Shown piece by piece: positions 1 through 6,890 of a stretch of DNA of 13,874 nucleotides. The stretch is taken from contig JAUVNM010000014.1 in NCBI GenBank assembly GCA_030599705.1, forward strand, positions 1 to 13,874, in the 5' to 3' direction. The notes beneath the pieces were generated by a model, which worked only from the letters and a program-made list of their open reading frames with translations, did not search any database and was not told where the DNA came from. Origin of the DNA: Gammaproteobacteria bacterium (GTDB lineage Bacteria > Pseudomonadota > Gammaproteobacteria > UBA9214). How positions within the stretch are numbered: position 1 is the first letter of the stretch; each line of letters starts with the position of its first letter. The position numbers were made by a program, and so were the translations under genes.

Positions 1-567
1 GCGATCATGGGCGCCTCGGGCAGTGGCAAGAGTACCTTGCTGCATATGCTGGGCGGGCTGGATACGCCCACGAGTGGCCAGGTCTGTATCAGCGGCAAGC
101 CGGTCGATCGCCTGAATGCCGTACAACTCGGACAGTTGCGCAACCGGGCGCTCGGGTTTGTGTATCAGTTTCATCACTTGCTGCCGGAATTCACAGCACT
201 GGAAAATGTCGCCATGCCGTTGTTGCTGGGCGGGGCAGCACCGGTCGCTGCCGCCTCCAGCGCCGAGGCGATACTGGCAAAGGTCGGTCTGGCGGCACGC
301 CTGTCGCACAAGCCCGGTGAACTGTCCGGCGGTGAACGGCAACGTGCGGCCGTTGCGCGGGCACTGGTAACACAGCCGCAGTGTGTTCTTGCCGATGAGC
401 CGACCGGCAACCTTGACCGGGCCAATGCGGAACAGGTCTACAAGCTGATGCTGGAACTGAACAGGGAACTCGGCACCAGCCTGATTGTTGTCACCCACGA
501 TATACAGATCGCGGAACGGCTCGACCGTGTACTGATGCTCAAGGACGGTTATATCGAACAGCAGTGA
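1..567 (+). CDS. lolD: Lipoprotein-releasing ABC transporter ATP-binding protein LolD (5' truncated by window edge)
   Basis: ATPase of the inner-membrane LolCDE complex, which extracts outer-membrane lipoproteins and hands them to LolA. The reading frame is open to base 1, and the first in-frame ATG (base 7) lies inside the Walker A loop (GASGSGKST), so the true start is upstream and roughly 35-40 N-terminal residues are missing. In order one sees Walker A, a Q-loop region (GFVYQFHHLLPEFTALENV, the characteristic LolD/MacB-type stretch), the ABC signature LSGGERQR, Walker B with catalytic Glu (VLADEPTGNLD) and the switch His (VVTHD). The PEFTALENVAMPLL segment favours LolD over FtsE or MacB. 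The frame ends in TGA at 565-567. It is followed by comEC after 97 bp; no lolE follows. The assignment is firm at ABC-family level and strong for LolD. Confidence 0.93.
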   Translation, partial: AIMGASGSGKSTLLHMLGGLDTPTSGQVCISGKPVDRLNAVQLGQLRNRALGFVYQFHHLLPEFTALENVAMPLLLGGAAPVAAASSAEAILAKVGLAARLSHKPGELSGGERQRAAVARALVTQPQCVLADEPTGNLDRANAEQVYKLMLELNRELGTSLIVVTHDIQIAERLDRVLMLKDGYIEQQ

Positions 568-589
568 CCAGTGAATAAAGAAGAGCGTC

Positions 590-610
590 CCTTCTCCCTG
601 TGGGAGAGGG
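590..610. repeat. G/C hairpin between lolD and comEC
   Basis: CCTTCTCCC (590-598) can pair with GGGAGAGGG (602-610) across a TGT loop, giving a 9-bp stem with one T-G wobble. No T-tract follows on either strand, so it is not a canonical intrinsic terminator. The CTCCC/GGGAG core resembles dispersed hairpin repeats seen between genes in many gammaproteobacteria, but only one copy lies in this window. It could slow or trim the lolD transcript 3' end. Confidence 0.45.
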
Positions 611-664
611 AGTTTATGGAGCAGTAATGAATAAGTAATAAAGTAACAGGATGTGTGTTCACGG

Positions 665-2974
665 ATGAACATGATTACCATCACTCTCGCTTTTGTTGCC
701 GGTGTGTTGCTGCTGCAACTCATGCCGGCGCTGCCGCCCTGGTACGGCTACGTACTGGTCCCGCTGTGTCTCGGCTGCCTGCGCTGGCGGTTGGCATGGT
801 TGCCTGCGGCCCTTGTAATCGGCTTCTTCTGGGCAGCAGGTCGTGCCGAACTGGCGCTCAGGCCGGTGTTGGACCCGGCGCTGGAAGGTCAAACCGTGTT
901 GATCGAGGGCCGGGTGGTGGATATCCCGCGGCTGATGTCAGGGCGGGATTACCGGTTGCTGTTCGCAGCCGATCGAATGGATGCCGGGAATGGCTGGGAG
1001 GCTTACCCGGCGACGGTCCGTCTCGGCTGGTATCGCACGACAACAGTGCCGGCCTCCGGTGACCGCTGGCAACTGGCCGTGCGCCTGAAGCAGCCGCATG
1101 GCTATGCGAATCCCGGGGGCTTTGACTACGAGCGCTGGCTGTTCCAGCAGCGCATCCGGGCCACCGGTTATGTTCGCAAGGATGCACGTAACCAGCTGCT
1201 CGGACACAACCAGTCCGGCTATGTGGACAATCTGCGCGCCGTCATTGCCGCACACTTCGATCGCATGGCGCCGGCGACTCCCGGTCTGGGGCTGATACGG
1301 GCACTGGTTATCGGTGATCGCAATGCGATCACGCCGGCACAGTGGGAGATCCTGCGCGCGACCGGGACCAGCCACCTGATGGCAATTTCGGGGCTGCATA
1401 TCAGCCTGGTGTCGGGCCTGGTTTTTTTGCTGGTGCGGGGTGCCTGGGCGCGTAGCGGGCGGCTGCCGGAGCGCATTCCCGCCGCCAGGGCCGCCGCGGT
1501 GCTGGCCCTGGCGGCAGGGCTGTTCTATGCACTGCTCGCGGGGTTCGGCATTCCGACACGCCGTGCACTCATTATGCTGTGCGTGGCAATGCTGGCTGTA
1601 CTTGCCGGTCGTTACGTGCGCGCCACGCACGTTTTGTGTGTTGCCGTGATTGCGGTATTGATTCTTGATCCACTCTCCGTGCTGGCCCCGGGCTGGTGGT
1701 TGTCGTTCTGGGCGGTCGCGTTGCTCGTCTACATCGCGGCAGGACGTCACGGACAGGAAGGCAAGTGGCGTCAGTGGACCCGGGCACACCTGGTGCTGGC
1801 GTTTGGCCTGTTGCCGCTGTTGCTGGTGCTGTTTCAACAGGCATCCCTGGTGGCGCCACTGGCCAACGTGGTTGCCGTCCCGTTGACCGGTCTGCTGATT
1901 GTGCCGCTGGCCCTGGTCGGCGGGCTGCTGGTAGCCGTCAGTCCCTGGGCCAGCGAGCAGGTGCTGGGGCTTGCGGCGTGGCTGATGGATATCCTGTGGC
2001 CCTGGCTCGAATTACTCGGCCGTCAGGATTTCTCGAACTTGCAGCAGCATGCACCGCTGGCGTGGACCCTGGTTCCGGCGACGGCCGGGGTCCTGTTGCT
2101 GCTGGCCCCGCGCGGGACGCCAGGCCGCTGGCTGGGCACGGTATTGTTGTTGCCGCTGGTAGCGGTCAGGCCGGCTGCACCGGCAGCAGGGGAGGTCCAG
2201 GCGACCCTGCTGGATGTCGGGCAGGGGTTGTCAGTGGTGGTGCGGACCCGTCAGCACACCCTGGTATATGACACCGGGCCGTCCTATAGTCCGACCTTTG
2301 ATACCGGGCAGGCCGTCGTGACGCCGTTCCTGCGTCATCAGGGTGTCGAACGCATTGACAGGCTGGTCATCAGTCATGGTGATAATGACCATATCGGGGG
2401 CGCCCGGTCACTGCTGGGGGCCTTTCCGGTTGACCAGCTGACAGCCGGTGTCCCCGGCCTCATCGAAGACCGGGAGGCAGGCGCCTGCCGGCGTGGCGAC
2501 CGCTGGGTATGGGATGGTGTCGAGTTTGTCGTTCTGCATCCCGGGCCCGGGTCCCGGCACACGGGAAATAATGCGTCCTGCGTGATCCGCATTACCTCAA
2601 CCGGGGGGCAGCGACTGCTGTTGACCGGCGACATCGAGGCGCTTGCCGAACAGGCCCTGCTGGATAGTGGTTCAACATTGGCGGCGGAGGTGATGACGGT
2701 GCCGCATCATGGCAGCATGACATCCTCTTCAGCAGCATTTATCAGGGCAGTCGCCCCGGATTATGCCCTGTTTCCTGTCGGCTACCGGAACCGCTACCGG
2801 TTGCCGCGCGAGCAGGTGGTGGAACGCTATCGTGCCGGCGGGGCACGGCTGTTTGACAGTGCCCGGCACGGGGCCATCAGCGTGCACTTGCCGGCCGTGC
2901 CCGGGGACGTCGTGCCAGGCGGGTGGCGCTGCCGCCAGCGGCGCTACTGGCGAAGCGGCAGGTGTAGCGAATAA
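665..2974 (+). CDS. comEC: ComEC/Rec2 family DNA internalization channel protein
   Basis: Polytopic inner-membrane protein that carries single-stranded DNA into the cytoplasm during natural transformation. The order is family-typical: N-terminal hydrophobic segments, a soluble DUF4131/OB-like stretch (around VLIEGRVVDIPRL), the multi-helix Competence domain (about residues 200-500, including SHLMAISGLHISLVSG), and a C-terminal metallo-beta-lactamase-like domain beginning LLDVGQGLSVVV. The last carries HGDNDH (571-576), LTGDIE (Asp about 656) and PHHGS (about 681-684), so its metal site looks intact. Full length is 769 aa from ATG 665; family members are usually 740-800. Start choice is uncertain: in-frame GTG 653, ATG 665 and ATG 671 are all possible. 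I prefer 665 because the first helix then begins as in relatives; no strong ribosome binding site decides it. Whether the cell is competent cannot be told from this gene alone, since many gammaproteobacteria keep it. Confidence 0.93.
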   Translation: MNMITITLAFVAGVLLLQLMPALPPWYGYVLVPLCLGCLRWRLAWLPAALVIGFFWAAGRAELALRPVLDPALEGQTVLIEGRVVDIPRLMSGRDYRLLFAADRMDAGNGWEAYPATVRLGWYRTTTVPASGDRWQLAVRLKQPHGYANPGGFDYERWLFQQRIRATGYVRKDARNQLLGHNQSGYVDNLRAVIAAHFDRMAPATPGLGLIRALVIGDRNAITPAQWEILRATGTSHLMAISGLHISLVSGLVFLLVRGAWARSGRLPERIPAARAAAVLALAAGLFYALLAGFGIPTRRALIMLCVAMLAVLAGRYVRATHVLCVAVIAVLILDPLSVLAPGWWLSFWAVALLVYIAAGRHGQEGKWRQWTRAHLVLAFGLLPLLLVLFQQASLVAPLANVVAVPLTGLLIVPLALVGGLLVAVSPWASEQVLGLAAWLMDILWPWLELLGRQDFSNLQQHAPLAWTLVPATAGVLLLLAPRGTPGRWLGTVLLLPLVAVRPAAPAAGEVQATLLDVGQGLSVVVRTRQHTLVYDTGPSYSPTFDTGQAVVTPFLRHQGVERIDRLVISHGDNDHIGGARSLLGAFPVDQLTAGVPGLIEDREAGACRRGDRWVWDGVEFVVLHPGPGSRHTGNNASCVIRITSTGGQRLLLTGDIEALAEQALLDSGSTLAAEVMTVPHHGSMTSSSAAFIRAVAPDYALFPVGYRNRYRLPREQVVERYRAGGARLFDSARHGAISVHLPAVPGDVVPGGWRCRQRRYWRSGRCSE

Positions 2975-2979
2975 TCAGT

Positions 2980-3007
2980 TTGGCAGCCGCCCCAAATCAA
3001 GTATTAT
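2980..3007 (+). promoter_or_regulatory. Sigma70-type promoter for the exbB-kdsB operon
   Basis: TTGGCA (2980-2985) and TATTAT (3002-3007) each match the sigma70 consensus at 5 of 6 positions and are separated by 16 bp. Transcription would begin near 3014. The box sits just past the comEC stop codon, in the only sizeable gap before exbB. A CGCCAG/CTGGCG stem (2933-2938 with 2947-2952) lies just upstream, inside the end of comEC. Confidence 0.6.
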
Positions 3008-3073
3008 CTGCAGCGGTTATCCTTGCTCCGGCAAGGCCACATGACTTTGGGAGTGACACAGGATGGTGAACAA

Positions 3074-3703
3074 GTGCTAGAAATGGTGCAAGCGGGCGGC
3101 TGGCTGATGCTGCCCATCATTATTTGCTCGGTGGTCACGCTGGCGATTATTGTCGAGCGCATCTGGTCCCTGCAGGTGCGCAGGGTACTGCCCAAGAACC
3201 TGGTTGCCCAGGTCTGGCGCTGGGAGAAAATAAATCAGCTCAATGACAAACACCTTATGGAACTCCAGTCGAGTTCGCCGCTGGGCTGTATTCTCGCCTC
3301 GGGCATACTGGTCCGGAACGAGAGTCGCGATGTAATGAAAAACAGCATCGAGGACACCGGCCGGCATGTCGTGCATGAACTCGAGCGTTACCTGAATTCA
3401 CTTGGCACCATCGCAGCCATCACCCCGTTGCTGGGACTGCTGGGTACCGTGATTGGCATGATCAAGGTGTTTGCCACCATTACGACGCAAGGGGTCGGCA
3501 ACCCGGGTGCACTGGCTGGCGGTATCTCGGAAGCATTGATTACCACGGCTGCCGGCATGTCAGTCGCCATTCCGACATTGATGTTTTACCGCTATTTCAG
3601 GGGCCGCGTCAGGATGCTGGTCATCCGCATGGAGCAGGAAGCGATGCGCATGGTGGAAGTCATGCATGGTCAACGCGCGCACGATATTGACGAGTCCCCG
3701 TGA
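3074..3703 (+). CDS. exbB: MotA/TolQ/ExbB proton channel family protein
   Basis: Inner-membrane proton channel subunit that works with the ExbD-like protein encoded next, converting proton motive force into mechanical work on a TonB-like or other partner. It shows three hydrophobic segments: one near the N-terminus (GGWLMLPIIICSVVTLAII) and two in the C-terminal half, containing the family signatures ITPLLGLLGTVIGMI and ISEALITTAAGMSVAIPTL. I chose GTG 3074 (giving MLEMVQAGGW, 209 aa) because an AGGA at 3060-3063 sits 10 bases upstream and relatives begin at this point. In-frame ATG 3041 is also possible, with AAGG four bases upstream; TTG 3023 would leave a leader of only about 9 nt from the predicted promoter. 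The exbD start is 7 bp downstream. The position before lpxK is the same as in Pseudomonas. ExbB, TolQ and related paralogues are hard to separate by sequence, but no tolA, tolB or tonB is adjacent here. Confidence 0.88.
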   Translation: MLEMVQAGGWLMLPIIICSVVTLAIIVERIWSLQVRRVLPKNLVAQVWRWEKINQLNDKHLMELQSSSPLGCILASGILVRNESRDVMKNSIEDTGRHVVHELERYLNSLGTIAAITPLLGLLGTVIGMIKVFATITTQGVGNPGALAGGISEALITTAAGMSVAIPTLMFYRYFRGRVRMLVIRMEQEAMRMVEVMHGQRAHDIDESP

Positions 3704-3710
3704 CTGACTG

Positions 3711-4130
3711 ATGAACCTGCAACCTGACAACGAGGACGAACCCGAAGTCAACCTGACGCCATTGATCGATGTGGTGTTCCTGTTGCTGATTTTCTTCATG
3801 GTGTCTACTACATTCGAACACCAGTCCCGCATCCAGATCGAATTACCGGAGGCGACCGCGGCGGCCAGCAAGCCCGACGACGAGTCACTGGAAATTCTCA
3901 TCGATGCCCAGGGACGTTATTTCATTGGTGATCGCCAGGTCGTCAACACCACGCTAAAGACGCTCAAGGGTGCGATCAGGGAAGCGGCTGGCAAACGGGA
4001 GAATATTCCCGTGACCATCAGGGCGGATGCCAACACACCGCACCAGGCCGTCATTCGCGCGCTGGATGCAACCGCCCAGCTGGGCTTGATTCATATCTCG
4101 CTGGCAACCTCGAAGATCGAGGAAGAATAG
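3711..4130 (+). CDS. exbD: ExbD/TolR family biopolymer transport protein
   Basis: Single-pass inner-membrane partner of the ExbB-like channel: a short acidic cytoplasmic N-terminus, one transmembrane helix and a periplasmic domain. The conserved NLTPLIDVVFLLLIFFMVST segment (residues 14-33) carries the protonatable Asp at residue 20, which lies in the channel and is essential in the family. The periplasmic part (residues about 40-139) has the expected ELPEA and VTIRADANTPHQAVIRALDA features. Length, 139 aa, is normal. It begins 7 bp after the exbB stop and ends 18 bp before lpxK, so it is almost surely cotranscribed. ExbD or TolR naming is by neighbourhood; the pair's real energy-receiving partner is unknown. 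Confidence 0.9.
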   Translation: MNLQPDNEDEPEVNLTPLIDVVFLLLIFFMVSTTFEHQSRIQIELPEATAAASKPDDESLEILIDAQGRYFIGDRQVVNTTLKTLKGAIREAAGKRENIPVTIRADANTPHQAVIRALDATAQLGLIHISLATSKIEEE

Positions 4131-4148
4131 GCCCCGCAAACCGGTGAC

Positions 4149-5150
4149 ATGAAGCGCCTGGAGTATTGCTGGTATACCCGCAGCCCCTGGCTGATCCTGC
4201 TGACACCGCTTGCGTTTATCTATTGCCTGGTTGCGCGCCTGCGGCGTCTTGCTTACCTGGCAGGCCTGCTGCCGCGCGCACGTCTGCCGGTTCCGGTCGT
4301 GGTGGTCGGTAACCTGACGGTTGGTGGTACCGGCAAGACCCCACTGGTGGGCTGGCTCGCCCGGTTACTGAAGCAGTCCGGTTACCGCCCGGGAATCATC
4401 GCCCGCGGTTACCGGGGCAAGGCGCGCCACTGGCCGCAGCAGGTGCGTGCGGACAGTGATCCGGTCATGGTCGGTGACGAGGCCGTCATGCTGGCCGGTA
4501 TGATCGATTGCCCCATGGCCGTCGGACCGCAACGGGTACAGGCCGCGCAGGCCCTGCTGGAACACAGCGGCTGTGATGTGATACTCAGTGACGACGGGCT
4601 GCAGCATTATGCATTGCAGCGGGATATCGAAATCGCCGTCATCGACGGTGTGCGGCGGATGGGTAACGGCTTCTGTCTGCCGGCGGGTCCGTTGCGCGAG
4701 CCCGCCAGCCGGCTTGGGCAGGTTGACTTGCTGGTGGTCAACGGCCTGGGTAACCACGGTGAATTTCCAATGCGGATGCGGACCCTGCATGCGCTCGGTC
4801 TCGATGATGAAAATGACGTCCGGGAGCTGGCAGATTTTCGCGGGCAGCAAGTGCACGCCGTGGCCGGCATCGGCAACCCGGAGCGTTTTTTTGATGCCCT
4901 TCGGCAAGCCGGTATTCGCGCGCAAGAGCATGTATTTCCTGACCATCATGGTTACACAGCCGGTGAAGTGGCATTCGGCGATGAGCTGCCGGTACTGATG
5001 ACGGCCAAGGATGCCGTAAAGTGTCGGGGGTTCGGGCTGCGGAACGCCTGGTACGTCCCTGTTACAATCGACATGGGAGCAGATTTCAGTGCACGGGTCC
5101 TCGAATTGCTCGGTGCAGAGACCCTGCCACCAGGGGTGGTTGCTACCTGA
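4149..5150 (+). CDS. lpxK: Tetraacyldisaccharide 4'-kinase LpxK
   Basis: Phosphorylates the 4' position of tetraacyldisaccharide-1-phosphate to form lipid IVA, the sixth step of Raetz-pathway lipid A synthesis, on the cytoplasmic face of the inner membrane. A hydrophobic N-terminal anchor helix (about residues 13-30) precedes the Walker A loop GNLTVGGTGKT (54-64). RGYRG (86-90), GDEAVMLA (109-116), DDGLQHY (148-154) and a C-terminal TAKDAVKC segment follow; all are family hallmarks. At 333 aa it is of normal length. It lies between exbD and a Trm112-like gene, as in Pseudomonas; msbA, which precedes lpxK in some genera, is not here. The start ATG 4149 has only a weak upstream purine stretch, but no other in-frame start fits the anchor. 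Confidence 0.96.
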   Translation: MKRLEYCWYTRSPWLILLTPLAFIYCLVARLRRLAYLAGLLPRARLPVPVVVVGNLTVGGTGKTPLVGWLARLLKQSGYRPGIIARGYRGKARHWPQQVRADSDPVMVGDEAVMLAGMIDCPMAVGPQRVQAAQALLEHSGCDVILSDDGLQHYALQRDIEIAVIDGVRRMGNGFCLPAGPLREPASRLGQVDLLVVNGLGNHGEFPMRMRTLHALGLDDENDVRELADFRGQQVHAVAGIGNPERFFDALRQAGIRAQEHVFPDHHGYTAGEVAFGDELPVLMTAKDAVKCRGFGLRNAWYVPVTIDMGADFSARVLELLGAETLPPGVVAT

Positions 5151-5173
5151 GTGTGGCCAGGACGGAGTTGGGA

Positions 5174-5353
5174 ATGGACAAAAAATTACTTGATATTCTT
5201 GCCTGCCCGGTCTGCAAGGGACCGCTCGTCTACAAGCAGGAGGCGGGAGAACTGGTTTGCAAGGCCGATCGGCTGGCCTATCCGATCAAGGATGATATCC
5301 CGGTCATGCTCGAGGAAGAGGCGCGTAAACTGCCTGCAGAGGAAGAGCTGTAG
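5174..5353 (+). CDS. Trm112 family small zinc-binding protein (YcaR-like)
   Basis: A 59-residue protein of the Trm112/UPF0434 family, similar in size to E. coli YcaR (about 60 aa). It opens MDKKLLDILACPVCKGPL, with the CPVC zinc-knuckle pair at Cys11 and Cys14, followed by a single further Cys in LVCKADRLAYPI, then the IPVMLEEEAR tail typical of the bacterial family. Eukaryotic and archaeal Trm112 proteins activate methyltransferases; the role of the bacterial proteins is poorly known, so no specific function is claimed. GGAG at 5164-5167 lies 6 bases before ATG 5174 and fixes the start; an in-frame extension upstream overlaps lpxK and is not family-like. It sits 23 bp after lpxK and 39 bp before kdsB, the conserved place for this gene. 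Confidence 0.92.
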   Translation: MDKKLLDILACPVCKGPLVYKQEAGELVCKADRLAYPIKDDIPVMLEEEARKLPAEEEL

Positions 5354-5392
5354 ATGTTCCGGGCAACTCCTGCCTGAGATGACCAATCCGGT

Positions 5393-6157
5393 ATGAACGA
5401 TTCCTTCAAGGTTGTTATTCCGGCACGTTACGCGTCGTCAAGGCTGCCCGGCAAACCACTGCGTGAGCTGGCCGGCAGGCCCATGCTGCAGCATGTTCAC
5501 GAGCGGGCCACCGAGAGCGGGGCGGACGAGGTCGTTATCGCTACCGATGATGAGCGCATCGAGGCGGCAGCCCGCCAGTTTCCGGCGGATGTGTGCATGA
5601 CGTCCGCTGAACACACATCCGGTACCGAACGACTTGCCGAGGTGGTTGCCGCAAGAGGCTGGGATGACGGGGTGATTGTCGTCAATCTGCAGGGCGATGA
5701 ACCGCTGATGCCGGCCGCGCTTATAAACCAGGTGGCAAGTGATCTTGCCGCGCATGAACCGGCGTCGATAACGACGCTGGCCTATCCGCTGGAATCATCC
5801 ATCAACGAAACCGATCCGCATGTCGTCAAGGTGGTGCTCGACCGTGAAGGCTACGCCCTGTATTTCAGTCGTGCCCCGGTACCCTGGCACCGGGACCCGC
5901 ATGAGACGGGTAGCGGGATGGACGGTGTTAACCCGGTGCTGCACCATGTCGGCCTGTACGCCTACCGGGCAGGATTTCTGAAACACTACAGCGAACTCGA
6001 ACAGGCGCCGCTGGAGGTGTTCGAAAAACTGGAACAATTGCGTGTCCTCTGGCACGGCTACAAAATCCATGTCGGCATTACTGCCGAGGTGCCGGGGCCG
6101 GGCGTGGATACTGCAGAGGACCTGGCACTGGTCGAGCAGTTGATGTTAAATAATTGA
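5393..6157 (+). CDS. kdsB: 3-deoxy-manno-octulosonate cytidylyltransferase (CMP-Kdo synthetase)
   Basis: Cytoplasmic enzyme that joins CTP and Kdo to give CMP-Kdo, the activated sugar WaaA transfers to lipid IVA, so it supplies the step after LpxK. The nucleotidyltransferase signature PARYASSRLPGKPL begins at residue 10. It is followed by IATDDERI, HTSGTERLAEV (sugar and metal site region), VVNLQGDEPL and the FSRAPVPWHRD segment, ending with GPGVDTAEDLALVE. All are characteristic of KdsB rather than other cytidylyltransferases. At 254 aa it is close to the usual 245-255. ATG 5393 places the PARYASSR motif at the usual distance from the N-terminus. No strong Shine-Dalgarno precedes it, so translation may be coupled to the gene upstream. 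It is the last gene of the exbB operon; a REP-type doublet follows. Confidence 0.96.
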   Translation: MNDSFKVVIPARYASSRLPGKPLRELAGRPMLQHVHERATESGADEVVIATDDERIEAAARQFPADVCMTSAEHTSGTERLAEVVAARGWDDGVIVVNLQGDEPLMPAALINQVASDLAAHEPASITTLAYPLESSINETDPHVVKVVLDREGYALYFSRAPVPWHRDPHETGSGMDGVNPVLHHVGLYAYRAGFLKHYSELEQAPLEVFEKLEQLRVLWHGYKIHVGITAEVPGPGVDTAEDLALVEQLMLNN

Positions 6158-6210
6158 GGCTTTACAGAAAGTTTGTGGGCGAACCCGGCATGGAGATGTG
6201 TCCGTGGACC

Positions 6211-6280
6211 AGTAGGAGCGAGCTTGCTCGCGAACACGTTCTTGCCGGACACTGGATTCGCCAGCAAGCTGGCTCCTACA
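6211..6280. repeat. REP-type inverted doublet (REPIN-like)
   Basis: Two arms of 24 bp, 6211-6234 and 6257-6280, are inverted copies matching at 21 of 24 positions, separated by 22 bp. Each arm holds its own perfect hairpin: GCGAGC-TT-GCTCGC (6218-6231) and GCCAGC-AA-GCTGGC (6260-6273). The outer GTAGGAGC/GCTCCTAC ends match the widespread Pseudomonas-type REP family (recognition from memory). Such elements are mobilised in trans by RAYT/TnpA-REP transposases; none is in the window. Its place just after kdsB is typical of REPs, which often protect mRNA 3' ends. Confidence 0.85.
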
Positions 6281-6403
6281 TTTAGTTGCATGACATTCTT
6301 ATAATTAATATATAAATCAGTTTATTGCAGATAATAGTTTGTGTAAAGTATAGCATTGGATAATGCTTTTGATGGCAAGATTATTCGGGTATGGGGTAGC
6401 GTG
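6281..6403 (+). promoter_or_regulatory. AT-rich promoter region upstream of the LMW phosphatase gene
   Basis: This stretch is strikingly AT-rich compared with its surroundings, for instance 6298-6318. Candidate -10 boxes are TATAGC (6349-6354), with TTGCAG (6325-6330) 18 bp upstream, and GATAAT (6359-6364), with a poor -35. Either would give a leader of roughly 30-45 nt before ATG 6404. The region is a likely promoter zone, but the exact box is not settled. Confidence 0.4.
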
Positions 6404-6880
6404 ATGGTCAAGGTCCTGTTTGTGTGCATGGGAAATATTTGCCGGTCACCGACGGCACAGGGTGTATTCGCGCACCTGGTGAACAGCGAAGAGCTGTCGG
6501 ATGCCATCGAGGTTGATTCGGCAGGAACCTACGCCTACCACGTGGGGGAGCCACCCGATGAACGCGCGCGGGCCACGGCAATGAAACGCGGTGTTGACCT
6601 GGGTGGGCAGCGTGCCCGGCGTGTCGCTGAGTCGGATTTCCAGGAATTTGATTACGTGCTCGCGATGGATCGGGATAATTACGACAAGCTGCTATCGATC
6701 TGCCCGCCAGACCATGCAGACAAGTTGCGCCTGTTCCTGGAGTATGCTCCTGAACTCGGTATGCAGGAAGTACCGGACCCCTATTATGGTGGGGTCACCG
6801 GGTTTGAACGTGTGCTCGATCTGATCGAGCAGGCTTCCCGCGGGCTACTCGTGGATATACGTGAGCAGCACGGAGTCTGA
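6404..6880 (+). CDS. Low-molecular-weight protein-tyrosine-phosphatase
   Basis: Cytosolic phosphatase of the LMW-PTP/arsenate-reductase fold, acting on phosphotyrosine proteins or small phosphoesters. The N-terminal P-loop VCMGNICRSP supplies nucleophile Cys8 and Arg14 (C-x5-R), and the late general acid Asp125 sits in VPDPYYGG; both halves of the active site are intact. At 158 aa the length is normal. ATG 6404 is chosen because the family starts just before the KVLFVCMGN strand and GGGG (6393-6396) stands 7 bases upstream; a longer in-frame start at 6356 is unlikely. No tyrosine kinase or exopolysaccharide gene is adjacent, so a Wzb-like role in capsule export is not supported by context. 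A homologue occupies this place in Pseudomonas (PtpA). It converges on rne with 10 bp between stop codons. Confidence 0.92.
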   Translation: MVKVLFVCMGNICRSPTAQGVFAHLVNSEELSDAIEVDSAGTYAYHVGEPPDERARATAMKRGVDLGGQRARRVAESDFQEFDYVLAMDRDNYDKLLSICPPDHADKLRLFLEYAPELGMQEVPDPYYGGVTGFERVLDLIEQASRGLLVDIREQHGV

Positions 6881-6890
6881 TTCCGGACTG

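Noticed and set aside
590..610. Intrinsic terminator after lolD
   Set aside because: The stem is acceptable, but no T-run follows on either strand.
938..1837. A 299-codon open frame antisense to comEC
   Set aside because: The product is rich in Gln, Arg and His with no domain, as expected opposite Leu/Ala/Val-rich membrane segments. The comEC frame is clearly the coding one.
2975..6157. A new multi-gene system around the ExbB/ExbD pair
   Set aside because: The order exbB-exbD-lpxK-Trm112-kdsB is a known conserved gammaproteobacterial arrangement, and every member has a recognised family.
6211..6280. Intrinsic terminator for kdsB
   Set aside because: The structure matches a REP-type doublet and lacks a T-tract; any effect on 3' ends would be by RNA stability, not classic termination.
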